Shown here piece by piece: positions 25,041 through 33,694 of a stretch of 64,000 nucleotides of DNA (position 1 is the stretch's first letter; each line of letters starts with the position of its first letter). The translations under genes and the position numbers were made by a program. The notes beneath the pieces were generated by a model, which was not told the DNA's origin, searched no databases, and worked only from the letters and a program-made list of their open reading frames with translations. The stretch is from positions 248,001 through 312,000 of the forward strand of contig NZ_ATCL01000022.1 of assembly GCF_000416965.1 (NCBI RefSeq). The letters are read 5' to 3'. The stretch is from Exiguobacterium chiriqhucha RW-2 (GTDB taxonomy: Bacteria; Bacillota; Bacilli; Exiguobacteriales; Exiguobacteriaceae).

Positions 25041-25067
25041 GGCGAGTCCAATCGGGCTCGCCTTTTT
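25041..25067 (+). terminator. terminator after azoR
   Basis: GGCGAGTCC/GGGCTCGCC with one G-T pair, followed by five T. Confidence 0.85.
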
Positions 25068-25113
25068 GTGTGCCATCGATTCGGGTATGATAAGACGGAA
25101 AGGGGAGAAACAC

Positions 25114-25791
25114 ATGGGAGAACAGTTATCAGATCGCCTGCTCGGGGATTGGAGCGACATCATCGCATCCGAGATGGCCGAGCCTTATTTTACTAACTTG
25201 AAAGCGTTCGTTGATGAGGCGTATGCGTCATCGACCGTATATCCGGCCCGAGAAGACATTTGGAATGCGTTCGTCTATACGAAGTTCAAGGACGTCAAAT
25301 GCGTCATTCTCGGACAAGATCCATACCATGGGCCAAACCAAGCGCATGGACTGAGCTTCTCGGTCCAAGACGGTGTACGTTTCCCACCGTCGCTTCGAAA
25401 TATCTTTCAAGAATTGCATGACGATATCGGCTGTCCCGTACCGACCAGCGGGAATTTAGAAGCATGGGCCCGCCAAGGCGTGTTGCTGCTCAACACCGCG
25501 CTCACGGTCGAAGCAGGCAAAGCCGGTTCGCATCGGGGACAGGGATGGGAGCAGTTCACCGACTCCATCATCGAGCGACTTGGGCAGCGGGAAGAGCCGC
25601 TCGTGTTCATCTTATGGGGGAACGACGCGAAGAAGAAACAGAAATTTATTGGCCCGCAACACGCCGTCTTGACCTCTGTCCACCCGAGTCCGCTCTCGTC
25701 GCATCGCGGCTTTTTCGGATCGAAGCCGTTCTCGCAAGTGAATGCGAAGTTGAGTGAGTGGGGTCAACCTGAAATCGATTGGTGTTTGTGA
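25114..25791 (+). CDS. ung: uracil-DNA glycosylase, family 1
   Basis: 225 residues. The catalytic-water motif GQDPYHGPNQAHGL, the phosphate-binding VHPSPLSSHRG loop and LLLNTALTVEAG are complete. It removes uracil from DNA. ATG 25114 has AAAGGGGAG upstream; an earlier frame to 25066 overlaps the preceding terminator. A TATGAT -10 (25081-25086 region) precedes it. Confidence 0.95.
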   Translation: MGEQLSDRLLGDWSDIIASEMAEPYFTNLKAFVDEAYASSTVYPAREDIWNAFVYTKFKDVKCVILGQDPYHGPNQAHGLSFSVQDGVRFPPSLRNIFQELHDDIGCPVPTSGNLEAWARQGVLLLNTALTVEAGKAGSHRGQGWEQFTDSIIERLGQREEPLVFILWGNDAKKKQKFIGPQHAVLTSVHPSPLSSHRGFFGSKPFSQVNAKLSEWGQPEIDWCL

Positions 25792-25819
25792 CAGTCTGCA
25801 GATGCGGACTGTTTTTTTG
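25791..25819 (+). terminator. terminator after ung
   Basis: ACAGTCTGC/GCGGACTGT stem, then seven T. Confidence 0.85.
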
Positions 25820-25848
25820 TTGACGGCGTCCAAATCGTCTGTTATCGT
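25820..25848 (+). promoter_or_regulatory. sigma-A promoter of the Tyr T-box transcript
   Basis: TTGACG, 17-base spacer, TATCGT; directly after the ung terminator. Confidence 0.65.
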
Positions 25849-25917
25849 TACTAGCAACAAGATACTTTAGTACTTAAAAGCGAATGTGCATAGAAGCATA
25901 ACTGTATAACAGTATAA

Positions 25918-26134
25918 AAGCGATGACCGAACCGAAGTAGAGACATCTTCCCTGGCCCAGAGAGCGTGTGGTGCTGTGAACACGCCCATAGGATGAATCG
26001 AATTACAGTTCGCGAGCTCTCACGTGTTGAGCGGTCCCCCGTTATCGGAGTAGAGTGACTAGACGTCCGTCTAGTAATCAGGGTGGTACCGCGGCATCGT
26101 CGTCCCTATCGAGTGAATCGATAGGGATTTTTTT
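25918..26134 (+). ncRNA. T-box leader, tyrosine specifier
   Basis: Stem I base GACCG/CGGTC; lower stem CGAAC/GTTCG; specifier loop 3' side AATCGAATTACA with the triplet TAC (Tyr) followed by the conserved A; opposite strand AGTAGAGA. The AG-bulge/distal loop AGAGAGCGTGTGG is typical. The T-box antiterminator AGGGTGGTACCGCGG is at 26080-26094. The terminator is CCCTATCGA/TCGATAGGG plus seven T (26104-26134). It should sense uncharged tRNA-Tyr and raise transcription of the hydroxylase downstream. Confidence 0.93.
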
Positions 26135-26163
26135 ACGTTCAGTCAACTAAAGGAGGAAACATC

Positions 26164-27726
26164 ATGCTCACACAAATCATTCCACGCCATTTGGCCCCTC
26201 ATATTTCGCCACAGTTCTACGACGAGTACACGCCGACCGATCATGCTGTCTGGCGCTTCGTCTTACGACTGAACTTGCACACGCTTGAAGGGAAGGCCCA
26301 CCCGTTCTACATCGAAGGGTTGAAAAAGACGGGGATGGGACCGGAGCGTCTCCCGAACGTCGAACAGATGACCGAAGAGATGCGGTCGGCCGGTTGGTCG
26401 ACGGTCGCAGTCGATGGTCTCATTCCAGGCGTCGCTTTCTTTGATTTCCAAGGCAACGGGATGTTGCCGGTCGCGACCGATATCCGAAAAGTCGAGAATA
26501 TTTTATACAGTCCGGCACCGGATATCATCCACGAGGCGGCCGGCCATGCACCGATGTTGATGGATCCTGAATTTTCACAGATTGTGAAGCGGTTCGGTCA
26601 GCTCGGGGCGAGGGCATTCATGAATCGAGAAGAACATGCCTCGTTCGCAGCACTTAAACGATTGACCGTCGTGAAGGAGAATGCGAACTCGACGGACGAG
26701 GAGATTGCAGCCGCCGAAGCGGCTGTTCATGCGGCCAAAGCCCAAGTGACCGGCTTCTCTGAAGCACAACAAGTCGCCCGCATCTTTTGGTGGACGGTTG
26801 AGTTCGGTCTCATCGGTGATGTAGACAATCCGCTCATCTACGGGGCAGGCCTGTTATCTTCGGTCGGAGAGAGCCGTCACTGTTTGACAGACGCCGTCAC
26901 GAAGCATCCATTCAATTTGGAGCACGCCCTTGAGACGAAACAAGACGTGACGAATATGCAACGCGAGTTATTCGTCATTCCAGACTTTGAAGCGTTGAAG
27001 GATGCGCTAGACGAACTCGAGTCACGGATGGCGGTCAACCAAGGTGGGATCGCTTCGCTCGAGAAGGCGCTTGCGTCGGGCAGTCAATCGACCGTCCGAC
27101 TGGAAGACGGGACGGACCGCGTCGGTGTGATTCGTCACGTGACACGCTCCGGGGCCCATGCCCTCATCCAATGGGACGACTGTGTGAACGTCAATCACGG
27201 TCAATTGACGAACTTGCATAATCATGGCCTGCTCGTGCTCGATGGACCGCTTCAAGACGTGTTGGCGACAGCGGACATTCGGTTAGACGGTCAAGTCGTC
27301 AGCGAGACGACAGAGGCGTTGCATCTCGAAGACGTCGTCGTCACCATCGAAGGACGACAGATTACACTGGAGACACTCGAAGTGAGACAAGATACGCTGC
27401 CGTCGATTTTCCCGGGTACCGAGATTGAAGAACTCGTCATCTTGGAGAAGCCGGTCCAGATCGAACGTGACGCCCGAGTATGGACGAACGATGACCCGAT
27501 GTTCAATCAGGTCCGCAATATGCGGGAGCAAGGCGAGTCGATTGATGAGCTCGTGCCGACGATTCTTACCGATCATCCCGATGCTTGGTTGCTCCACATC
27601 GAATGTTTGGAGCTCGTCGAGTCTGATGCGCTTCGACAGGCGTTGACGGAACGGTTGCACGCGTTACGTGAGACGTCACCGTCGCGGCATGAGTTGATTG
27701 GCCGCGCGCTCGCATTGCTCAACTGA
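26164..27726 (+). CDS. phhA: biopterin-dependent phenylalanine 4-hydroxylase
   Basis: 520 residues. The first 290 or so hold the aromatic amino acid hydroxylase domain: iron-binding HEAAGH (H-E-x-x-G-H) and the later Glu in FWWTVEFGLIGD, then GAGLLSSVGES. It converts phenylalanine to tyrosine using tetrahydropterin and O2. About 230 C-terminal residues (from near 290) form a non-catalytic extension with VGVIRHVTRSGAHALIQWD and an acidic helical end; a similar extension occurs in Bacillus cereus-group enzymes, function unknown. Under a Tyr T-box. AAAGGAGGAA precedes the ATG. Confidence 0.9.
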   Translation: MLTQIIPRHLAPHISPQFYDEYTPTDHAVWRFVLRLNLHTLEGKAHPFYIEGLKKTGMGPERLPNVEQMTEEMRSAGWSTVAVDGLIPGVAFFDFQGNGMLPVATDIRKVENILYSPAPDIIHEAAGHAPMLMDPEFSQIVKRFGQLGARAFMNREEHASFAALKRLTVVKENANSTDEEIAAAEAAVHAAKAQVTGFSEAQQVARIFWWTVEFGLIGDVDNPLIYGAGLLSSVGESRHCLTDAVTKHPFNLEHALETKQDVTNMQRELFVIPDFEALKDALDELESRMAVNQGGIASLEKALASGSQSTVRLEDGTDRVGVIRHVTRSGAHALIQWDDCVNVNHGQLTNLHNHGLLVLDGPLQDVLATADIRLDGQVVSETTEALHLEDVVVTIEGRQITLETLEVRQDTLPSIFPGTEIEELVILEKPVQIERDARVWTNDDPMFNQVRNMREQGESIDELVPTILTDHPDAWLLHIECLELVESDALRQALTERLHALRETSPSRHELIGRALALLN

Positions 27727-27727
27727 C

Positions 27728-27767
27728 AAAAATAATCCCCGCCCAATGATGGGCGGGGATTATTTGT
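27728..27767. terminator. bidirectional hairpin terminator
   Basis: AAATAATCCCCGCCCA/TGGGCGGGGATTATTT stem, convergent genes. Confidence 0.88.
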
Positions 27768-28756
27768 TAACGCGTCGTTTCACGCAAGAACGTGATTAAA
27801 CGGCGATACGTTGCACTGGCTGCCGGCTTATCCATCTCAAAATGGTAGTCGTGGCCGAGTGTGTGCTCGTTTCGGTCATAAAAGACGCTCGTGACGTCCG
27901 CACGACCTGAGAGGATCGTCGCAAATTCTTTCGCTTGCGTTTCGAACGAACCGGTGTTGCCATCGGTGATAAACGTCGGAACGAACGTGGCCGGGATATT
28001 CACGAGCGGCGACGCTTCCGCGACGACCGGCAAGTCTTCCCAATTGTACGTTCCGAAGTAAGCCCAACCGATCCGTTTGAACAAGAAGCGGTTGACCGCC
28101 TTCGATGACTCGATGATGCTTCGTTTCAAGTCATAAGGACCTGACATGAGAATCGTGCCGAGGATCGACGTTTTCGGAACGACTTGATTCACTTCGGCCG
28201 ATGGTGCGTAGTCGTCGTTCAATTGAATACCGACGAACTGAGCGACGAGTTGGGCCCCGTTCGAATCGCCCGCAAAAAAGACGCGGTCGAGGTCGAGACG
28301 GAAGCGGTCATTGTTTTCCGCGATATACGTGTATGCTTCTTCAAGCTGCTGGAGCGGGACGGGATACGTGACGTCAGGGGCAAGGGCGTAGTTGACGCTA
28401 ACGACGTTATAGCCGTTGCTCGCGATTGACGTCGCATATTTGAAGACGTCGGCCTTGTCGCCACCGACGAACGAACCGCCGTGCACCCAAAAGATGGTCG
28501 GAACAATTTGTTTCTCGCCTTCATAGCGAATCAAGTCGAACGTCCCGTTCTCATAGGCTGAATGATAGTCGATATCTTTCCGGACCGATGTTTTTTGAAC
28601 GACTTCGTCAAACCCTTTGATGGCCACTTCGTTCCCGCCGGCAAATGAGGTCTTAACGAGACGTGAGGTCGGTTTCGGGGACAAAAATACATAGGCGGCA
28701 CCGGCGACAGCCGTACCGACCAGTCCAAGTCCTGCTCGTTTCAATCCTTTATTCAT
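27767..28756 (-). CDS. membrane-anchored alpha/beta hydrolase (esterase/lipase type)
   Basis: 329 residues. An N-terminal helix (residues 7-27) is a likely signal anchor. The hydrolase domain has the oxyanion HGGSFVGG motif of the HSL/carboxylesterase group and the nucleophile elbow AGDSNGAQ, with a late D and H (NEHTLGHDYHFE). Substrate unknown. ATG 28756 follows AAGGAGGAATT; an in-frame ATG at 28777 overlaps it and is not used. Ends at a bidirectional terminator. Confidence 0.8.
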   Translation of the reverse strand: MNKGLKRAGLGLVGTAVAGAAYVFLSPKPTSRLVKTSFAGGNEVAIKGFDEVVQKTSVRKDIDYHSAYENGTFDLIRYEGEKQIVPTIFWVHGGSFVGGDKADVFKYATSIASNGYNVVSVNYALAPDVTYPVPLQQLEEAYTYIAENNDRFRLDLDRVFFAGDSNGAQLVAQFVGIQLNDDYAPSAEVNQVVPKTSILGTILMSGPYDLKRSIIESSKAVNRFLFKRIGWAYFGTYNWEDLPVVAEASPLVNIPATFVPTFITDGNTGSFETQAKEFATILSGRADVTSVFYDRNEHTLGHDYHFEMDKPAASATYRRLITFLRETTR

Positions 28757-28791
28757 CGTAATTCCTCCTTGATTCAATCCAGTTTGTTCAC

Positions 28792-29613
28792 TTACCGATC
28801 GACGAGGACCGTTCCCATGAACGTCTCAATGACGTGGGCAATCCCGTCTTCGTTGTTTGATTTCGTGATGAAGTCGGCTTTGCCTTTGACCGTCGTGTTG
28901 GCGTTGCCCATGGCGACTCCGAGGCCGGCCCATTCAATCATCGTGAGGTCATTGTTCCCGTCGCCACAAGCGATGACGTGGGCTTGCTCAATTCCGACGT
29001 GTTCGGCGAGGAAGGCGAGGCTCGTCCCTTTCGTCACACCCGCTTCTGTGAACTCAAGGAAAAACGGTTTTGAACGCGCGACAGCAAGTTTTCCTTCAAG
29101 TTCGACTTGCAGTTTCGTTTCGATTGGAGCGAGCGTGTCGCCGTCACCGAGCATGAGACATTTGACGACAGGCGTCGTGACCGCTTCTTTGAAGTCGGCG
29201 ACATGGATAACCGGCATCCCCGTCAATTCACCTTCGATATCAGTATACGGGTTCGGTTGATCGGTTACGATTTCGTTACCGATGTACGTATGAATCGCGA
29301 TTTCTTCCCGGACACTGATATCATGGAGATGGGCGACCGTTTCTGGAAGCAACGTACTCGAGAAGATTTCTTCATTCGTCTCACAATTGATGATTGAGGC
29401 ACCGTTGAATGAGAGAATATAGCTACCATATTTGGCAAGTTCGAGTTCACGGGCGGCATCCCACATCGCGTATGTCGGGCGACCGCTCGCGAGCACGACT
29501 TTATGTCCGCGTTCTTGTACATCTAGCAAGGCTGCTTTCGTCTTGGCGGAAATTGTATGGTCGCTCGTGAGGAGCGTATCGTCCATATCTAAAACAATCA
29601 TCTTGTAACTCAT
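28792..29613 (-). CDS. Cof-type HAD-family phosphatase
   Basis: 273 residues. HAD motif I is VLDMDDTLLTS (both Asp present), motif II is LASGRP, motif III Lys is in TKGTSLAFLAEH and motif IV is CGDGNNDLTMIEWAG. The central C2B cap matches Cof/YidA sugar-phosphatase relatives. ATG 29613 is preceded by AAGGAGGA at 12 bases, a slightly long spacing. It divergently abuts the response regulator. Confidence 0.87.
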   Translation of the reverse strand: MSYKMIVLDMDDTLLTSDHTISAKTKAALLDVQERGHKVVLASGRPTYAMWDAARELELAKYGSYILSFNGASIINCETNEEIFSSTLLPETVAHLHDISVREEIAIHTYIGNEIVTDQPNPYTDIEGELTGMPVIHVADFKEAVTTPVVKCLMLGDGDTLAPIETKLQVELEGKLAVARSKPFFLEFTEAGVTKGTSLAFLAEHVGIEQAHVIACGDGNNDLTMIEWAGLGVAMGNANTTVKGKADFITKSNNEDGIAHVIETFMGTVLVDR

Positions 29614-29738
29614 AATGGTAAGGAGTCCTCCTTCAGAATCTAATGACTCCATCCTAATACGATTTGAGGTCAATTGACAACCTTGTCGCAAAAACGTAAC
29701 TATAATGTAGAGTAGTGAACTTCAGAAGAGGTGGATAT

Positions 29739-30431
29739 ATGAATCGAATATTAGTAGCCGAAGATGAGCATGCGATTCGCAGCTTTATCATCGTTAATTT
29801 AAAACGAGCCGGATTTGACGTCTTTGAGGCGACGAACGGTCGCGAAGCGGTCACAGCGTTCGACCGTGAGCCGTTCGATGTCGTCTTGCTCGACGTGATG
29901 ATGCCTGAGATGGATGGATTCGAGGCATGCGCCGCCATCCGCGACTTAGATGAGAACGTCGGCATCATCATGCTGACGGCACGCACGCTTGAAGAAGATA
30001 AGATTGAAGGGCTCGGCAGAGGGGCGGACGATTATATCGCCAAGCCGTTTAGCCCAGGTGAGCTTGTGGCACGGATTCAAGCACTCCTGCGCCGTGTCGA
30101 GAAAGTGAAGCGTAAAGAAAAGAAACGGTTGAAGTCCGGACCGTTCGCCATCGATTTGGCGGCGAAGCAAGTGACGAAGTATGGGCAGGCGATTGATTTG
30201 ACCCCGACCGAATACGATTTGATTTGTCACCTCGTCCAAAACGAGGAAGTCGTCTTATCGCGTGACGCGCTGTTAGATGCCGTCTGGGGCATCAATTACT
30301 TCGGGGACAGAAAGACGGTCGACGTCAACATCCGTCGTCTACGTCAAAAGATTGAAGACGACCCGAGTCACCCGGCTTATATCGAGACGCTATGGGGGCA
30401 TGGGTACAAGTGGCGGAGACATGACGGATGA
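29739..30431 (+). CDS. OmpR-family response regulator
   Basis: 230 residues. Receiver domain (phosphoacceptor in DVVLLDVMMPEMDG; acidic pair EDEH; K in FAKPFSPGE as AKPF) followed by a winged-helix domain (LTPTEYDLI..NVDVNIRRLRQKIEDD). It overlaps the histidine kinase by 4 bases. Regulon unknown; no neighbouring operator-bearing target is obvious. A perfect TATAAT (29701-29706) lies upstream, with TTGACA 21 bases before it, longer than usual. Confidence 0.92.
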   Translation: MNRILVAEDEHAIRSFIIVNLKRAGFDVFEATNGREAVTAFDREPFDVVLLDVMMPEMDGFEACAAIRDLDENVGIIMLTARTLEEDKIEGLGRGADDYIAKPFSPGELVARIQALLRRVEKVKRKEKKRLKSGPFAIDLAAKQVTKYGQAIDLTPTEYDLICHLVQNEEVVLSRDALLDAVWGINYFGDRKTVDVNIRRLRQKIEDDPSHPAYIETLWGHGYKWRRHDG

Positions 30432-31807
30432 AGCAACAGCTCGTCATTCGGATTATGCTCGTCATGACGCTCGTGCTCGTCTTGCTCGTGAGCGTCCTGT
30501 CGTACGGAACGTACCGCTATTACTATGAATATGAATCAGAGGCACTACTCAGCCATGCGACGACGAGCGCCTATCTGTATCCACAGGCGCAAGTCGGATT
30601 CGAGACACCGAGCGCGTTCTCGGTGCTCGTTCGGACGTTCGGCTATCCCGGTACCGATTTGACGATTGTCGACCGGACCGGTCAAATCATCAAAACGACG
30701 GGACAGCGGGCGCAACAGGCGGCCTTTTCGACCGAACAGTTGCAAGATCTCGCTCGAGGCGAGTCCGTCGTCCAAGACTACGATGCCGATGGGAATCACT
30801 ATTTGTCGGTGACGAGTCCAATCATCACGGAAGAGACGAGTGAATTCGCCATCAGCTTCACGCGGCCGCTCGCCGACCTTGACACGTTGATTCGCGAGAT
30901 TTGGATGGCTGTCGTCATGATTGGCGTCTTGATTTGGTTGGTCGCGCTCTATGCTGTCATTCGGATTGCAGACCGCTTCGTGCGACCGATTCGAGACATC
31001 ATTGAGACGGCCGATGAGATGGCGCAAGGTGATTTCGATGTTGAAGTCTATTCCAATGAAAAACATGAGCTCGGGGCACTGGCCCGGACGCTCACATATT
31101 TAGGTGCGAAAGTCCAGCAGCACCAGTCGACGCGGAATGAATTTCTATCCAACGTGTCGCACGAATTGCGGACACCGCTCACTTCGATTAAAGGGTGGAC
31201 GGAGACGATTCGAGGCGGGGACGAGAAAGTGTCGGACGAGACTGAGCTCGGTTTGAGCATCATCCATTCGGAGACGGAGCGGATGATCGGGCTCGTCGAG
31301 CAGCTGCTCGATTACACGAAGATTGAAGAGAGCCGGCTCGTCTTGTATCGGCAAGAACTTGATCTCGTGTCGTTGTTACGGAAAGTGACGATTCAATTGA
31401 AACAGTCGCTCGAAGACAAACAGATTACGCTCATTGAGCGATATCCGCAAAAGTCGATCGGATTGTTCGATGAGAACCGGCTGAAGCAAGTGTTTTTAAA
31501 CTTGCTCGAGAACGCCATCCGCTTCTCGCCAGAAGGTGGGACGTTGACGGTACGGTTCGTGCAATCGGAGCGAGTCGCGTTCATCTCAATTATTGACGAG
31601 GGACCTGGTATTTCACGGGAACACTTGCAACGCATCACTGAAATGTTCTATCAGGCGCAAGTGACGAAAGGGAGCAGCGGGCTCGGCCTGGCGATTGCTA
31701 AGGAGTTAATCGAGGCCCACGAAGGAAAGCTCGTCATCGAAAGTGAGATCGGTCATGGGACGACGGTGACCGTTCTCTTACCGCTCGACCCGAGCGAACT
31801 GCATTAA
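30428..31807 (+). CDS. sensor histidine kinase, HAMP-HisKA-HATPase
   Basis: 459 residues. Two helices (about 10-28 and 160-180) flank an extracytoplasmic sensor of roughly 130 residues. HAMP starts at VRPIRDI. The phosphoacceptor H-box is VSHELRTPLTSIKGW; N-box NLLENAIRFSP; G1 DEGPGIS; G2 GSSGLGLAIAKE. It pairs with the response regulator by a 4-base overlap. The input domain resembles PhoR/VicK-like periplasmic folds, but ligand is unknown. The adjacent DUF1499/oxidoreductase pair might be its target (speculative). Confidence 0.92.
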   Translation: MKQQLVIRIMLVMTLVLVLLVSVLSYGTYRYYYEYESEALLSHATTSAYLYPQAQVGFETPSAFSVLVRTFGYPGTDLTIVDRTGQIIKTTGQRAQQAAFSTEQLQDLARGESVVQDYDADGNHYLSVTSPIITEETSEFAISFTRPLADLDTLIREIWMAVVMIGVLIWLVALYAVIRIADRFVRPIRDIIETADEMAQGDFDVEVYSNEKHELGALARTLTYLGAKVQQHQSTRNEFLSNVSHELRTPLTSIKGWTETIRGGDEKVSDETELGLSIIHSETERMIGLVEQLLDYTKIEESRLVLYRQELDLVSLLRKVTIQLKQSLEDKQITLIERYPQKSIGLFDENRLKQVFLNLLENAIRFSPEGGTLTVRFVQSERVAFISIIDEGPGISREHLQRITEMFYQAQVTKGSSGLGLAIAKELIEAHEGKLVIESEIGHGTTVTVLLPLDPSELH

Positions 31808-31871
31808 AAGGGTTAAACCTTCCGAATTCAGGATACATGTAATTGTATGTAGAATGAGGGAGGTTTTTTTC

Positions 31872-32237
31872 ATGGCAACGAAATCATTGAAGCCATTGTC
31901 AGGTAGTCCGAACGCCGTCTCGACCGAAACGACAATCGAAGCGCTACGCATGGAGCCGCTCTCATACGGGCGAGACCGCGCCGAGAGCAGCGAGACAATC
32001 AAGATGGTGATGGGGCAACTGCCTCGGACCGAGCTCGTCAAGGAGACGGAGGACACGCTCCATTATGTCGTCACGACGAAACTGATGCGCTTTAAGGATG
32101 ACGTCGAATTTCGATTCGACGATGAGACGAAACAAATTCACTTCCGCTCGGCATCACGACTCGGTCACTCTGACTTTGGGGTGAACCGGAAACGGATGCA
32201 AGACGTGAGTGAACGCTATCGGAGGTTGATGAGATGA
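31872..32237 (+). CDS. DUF1499-domain protein
   Basis: 121 residues. The C-terminal SRLGHSDFGVNRKRMQDV matches the DUF1499 signature; the DVEFRFDDETKQIHFRSAS strand pattern is also typical. No signal peptide. Function unknown; the family often sits by lipid or envelope enzymes. ATG 31872 has GAGGGAGG upstream. Its last 4 bases overlap the following flavoprotein, so they are coupled. Confidence 0.75.
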   Translation: MATKSLKPLSGSPNAVSTETTIEALRMEPLSYGRDRAESSETIKMVMGQLPRTELVKETEDTLHYVVTTKLMRFKDDVEFRFDDETKQIHFRSASRLGHSDFGVNRKRMQDVSERYRRLMR

Positions 32238-33658
32238 AGGATTATCAATTGATTGTGATTGGTGGGGGTGCGGCCGGAATGACGGTCGCGGCCGGTGCCG
32301 CAAATTTAGGGGCGAAAGTCGCTTTAATCGAAAAGAAAAAACACCTGGGTGGAGACTGTCTTCACGTCGGCTGTGTCCCGTCGAAAGCGCTGATCGCCGC
32401 CTCGAAAGAAGCGAGCAGCATGATGCAAGCTGCCCGAGTACTCGGAGCCGAGTTTGACGGCCGCGACCATTACCAGACGACGAAAGCACGCGTCGACCGT
32501 GCCCGTGCCATCATTCAAGATCATGATGGGACGGAACGTTTCGAAAAACTTGGGGTCGACGTGTATATCGGCGAGGCCTCGTTCCAAAGCCCATACGAAC
32601 TCAAAGTCGGTGACGATTTACTGATTGGGAAGAAATTCGTCATCGCGACCGGCTCGCAACCGACCATACCGCCGATTGACGGCTTGGACGACGTGCCATA
32701 CTTAACGAATGAGCAAGTGTTTGAAGAAGAGACGTTGCCGGAGAGCATCATCGTCATCGGGGCCGGGACGATCGGTCTCGAACTCGCCCAGTCGTTCGCT
32801 CGTCTCGGTAGCCAAGTGACCGTGCTCGAGGCACAGGATACGTTTTTACCGCGAGAAGACGAGTCGGTGAGCAAGTTGCTCCGTTCGCAGCTCGAGATGG
32901 CGATGCGCCTTAAAATCGGCATCAACATCAATCAAGTCTCGGAAGTCGAGGGACGCGTTCACGTCACCGGCGAAATCGATGGCGAAACGGTCACGTACGA
33001 GGCGGACAAGCTGCTCGTGGCGACAGGACGGAAACCGAGAATCGATGAGCTTCGACTCGACCGGGCTCACGTCCACGTCAAAGACGGATTCGTCGACGTC
33101 ACGTCGACGTACCGCACGTCACAACCTCATATCTTTGCGATTGGCGATACGATTAAGACGTTACCGTTCACGCACGCAGCTGGCGAGGAAGGAAAAGCGG
33201 TCGTGGCCAACGCCTTGTTCGGACTTTGGAACAAGGTCGACTACACGAAGATGCCGTGGATCACGTTCACGGAACCGGAAGTGTTCCACGTCGGCATGAC
33301 CGAAGCTGAGGCACGGGAGCGTCATGGTGACGATGTCGAGGTGTTTGAAGCGAAACTGTCCGAGGTCGACCGCTTCGTCGCCGACCGACAAGAGACAGGT
33401 TTCGTCAAAATTATCACGCGCAAGAACGGCAAAATCATCGGCGGTCACGCCATCGGTATGACGGCCGGGGATTGGATGCAAATCGTCGTCTATGCGATGC
33501 AACGAGGCGATAAAATCGGCAAGCTGTCCCGCATGATTTATCCGTACCCGTCGCGAAGCGAGGCCGTGAAAAAAGTGGCCGACCTTTACTGGCGGAAACG
33601 CTTGTTCAACAGCCCGCTCACGGATTTGTCACGCAAGTACTTCGAATGGACCCGATAA
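32234..33658 (+). CDS. FAD-dependent pyridine nucleotide-disulfide oxidoreductase (mercuric-reductase-like)
   Basis: 474 residues. FAD motif GGGAAGMTVAA, redox-active disulfide CLHVGCVPSK, NAD motif GAGTIGLELAQS and late FAD site AIGDTIKT. At the C-terminal interface the usual His of HPTxSE is replaced: the segment reads IYPYPSRSEAVKK, with Tyr where lipoamide/glutathione reductases have His, as in the TVP38-linked group. This argues against a true dihydrolipoyl dehydrogenase. Not a mercuric reductase in the strict sense: no MerA N-terminal domain or C-terminal vicinal Cys. Coupled to DUF1499. Confidence 0.82.
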   Translation: MKDYQLIVIGGGAAGMTVAAGAANLGAKVALIEKKKHLGGDCLHVGCVPSKALIAASKEASSMMQAARVLGAEFDGRDHYQTTKARVDRARAIIQDHDGTERFEKLGVDVYIGEASFQSPYELKVGDDLLIGKKFVIATGSQPTIPPIDGLDDVPYLTNEQVFEEETLPESIIVIGAGTIGLELAQSFARLGSQVTVLEAQDTFLPREDESVSKLLRSQLEMAMRLKIGININQVSEVEGRVHVTGEIDGETVTYEADKLLVATGRKPRIDELRLDRAHVHVKDGFVDVTSTYRTSQPHIFAIGDTIKTLPFTHAAGEEGKAVVANALFGLWNKVDYTKMPWITFTEPEVFHVGMTEAEARERHGDDVEVFEAKLSEVDRFVADRQETGFVKIITRKNGKIIGGHAIGMTAGDWMQIVVYAMQRGDKIGKLSRMIYPYPSRSEAVKKVADLYWRKRLFNSPLTDLSRKYFEWTR

Positions 33659-33660
33659 CG

Positions 33661-33694
33661 AAAAATCCCACTCTCAACAGAGTGGGATTTTTTA
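33661..33694. terminator. bidirectional hairpin terminator
   Basis: AAATCCCACTCT/AGAGTGGGATTT with A- and T-runs. Confidence 0.9.
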
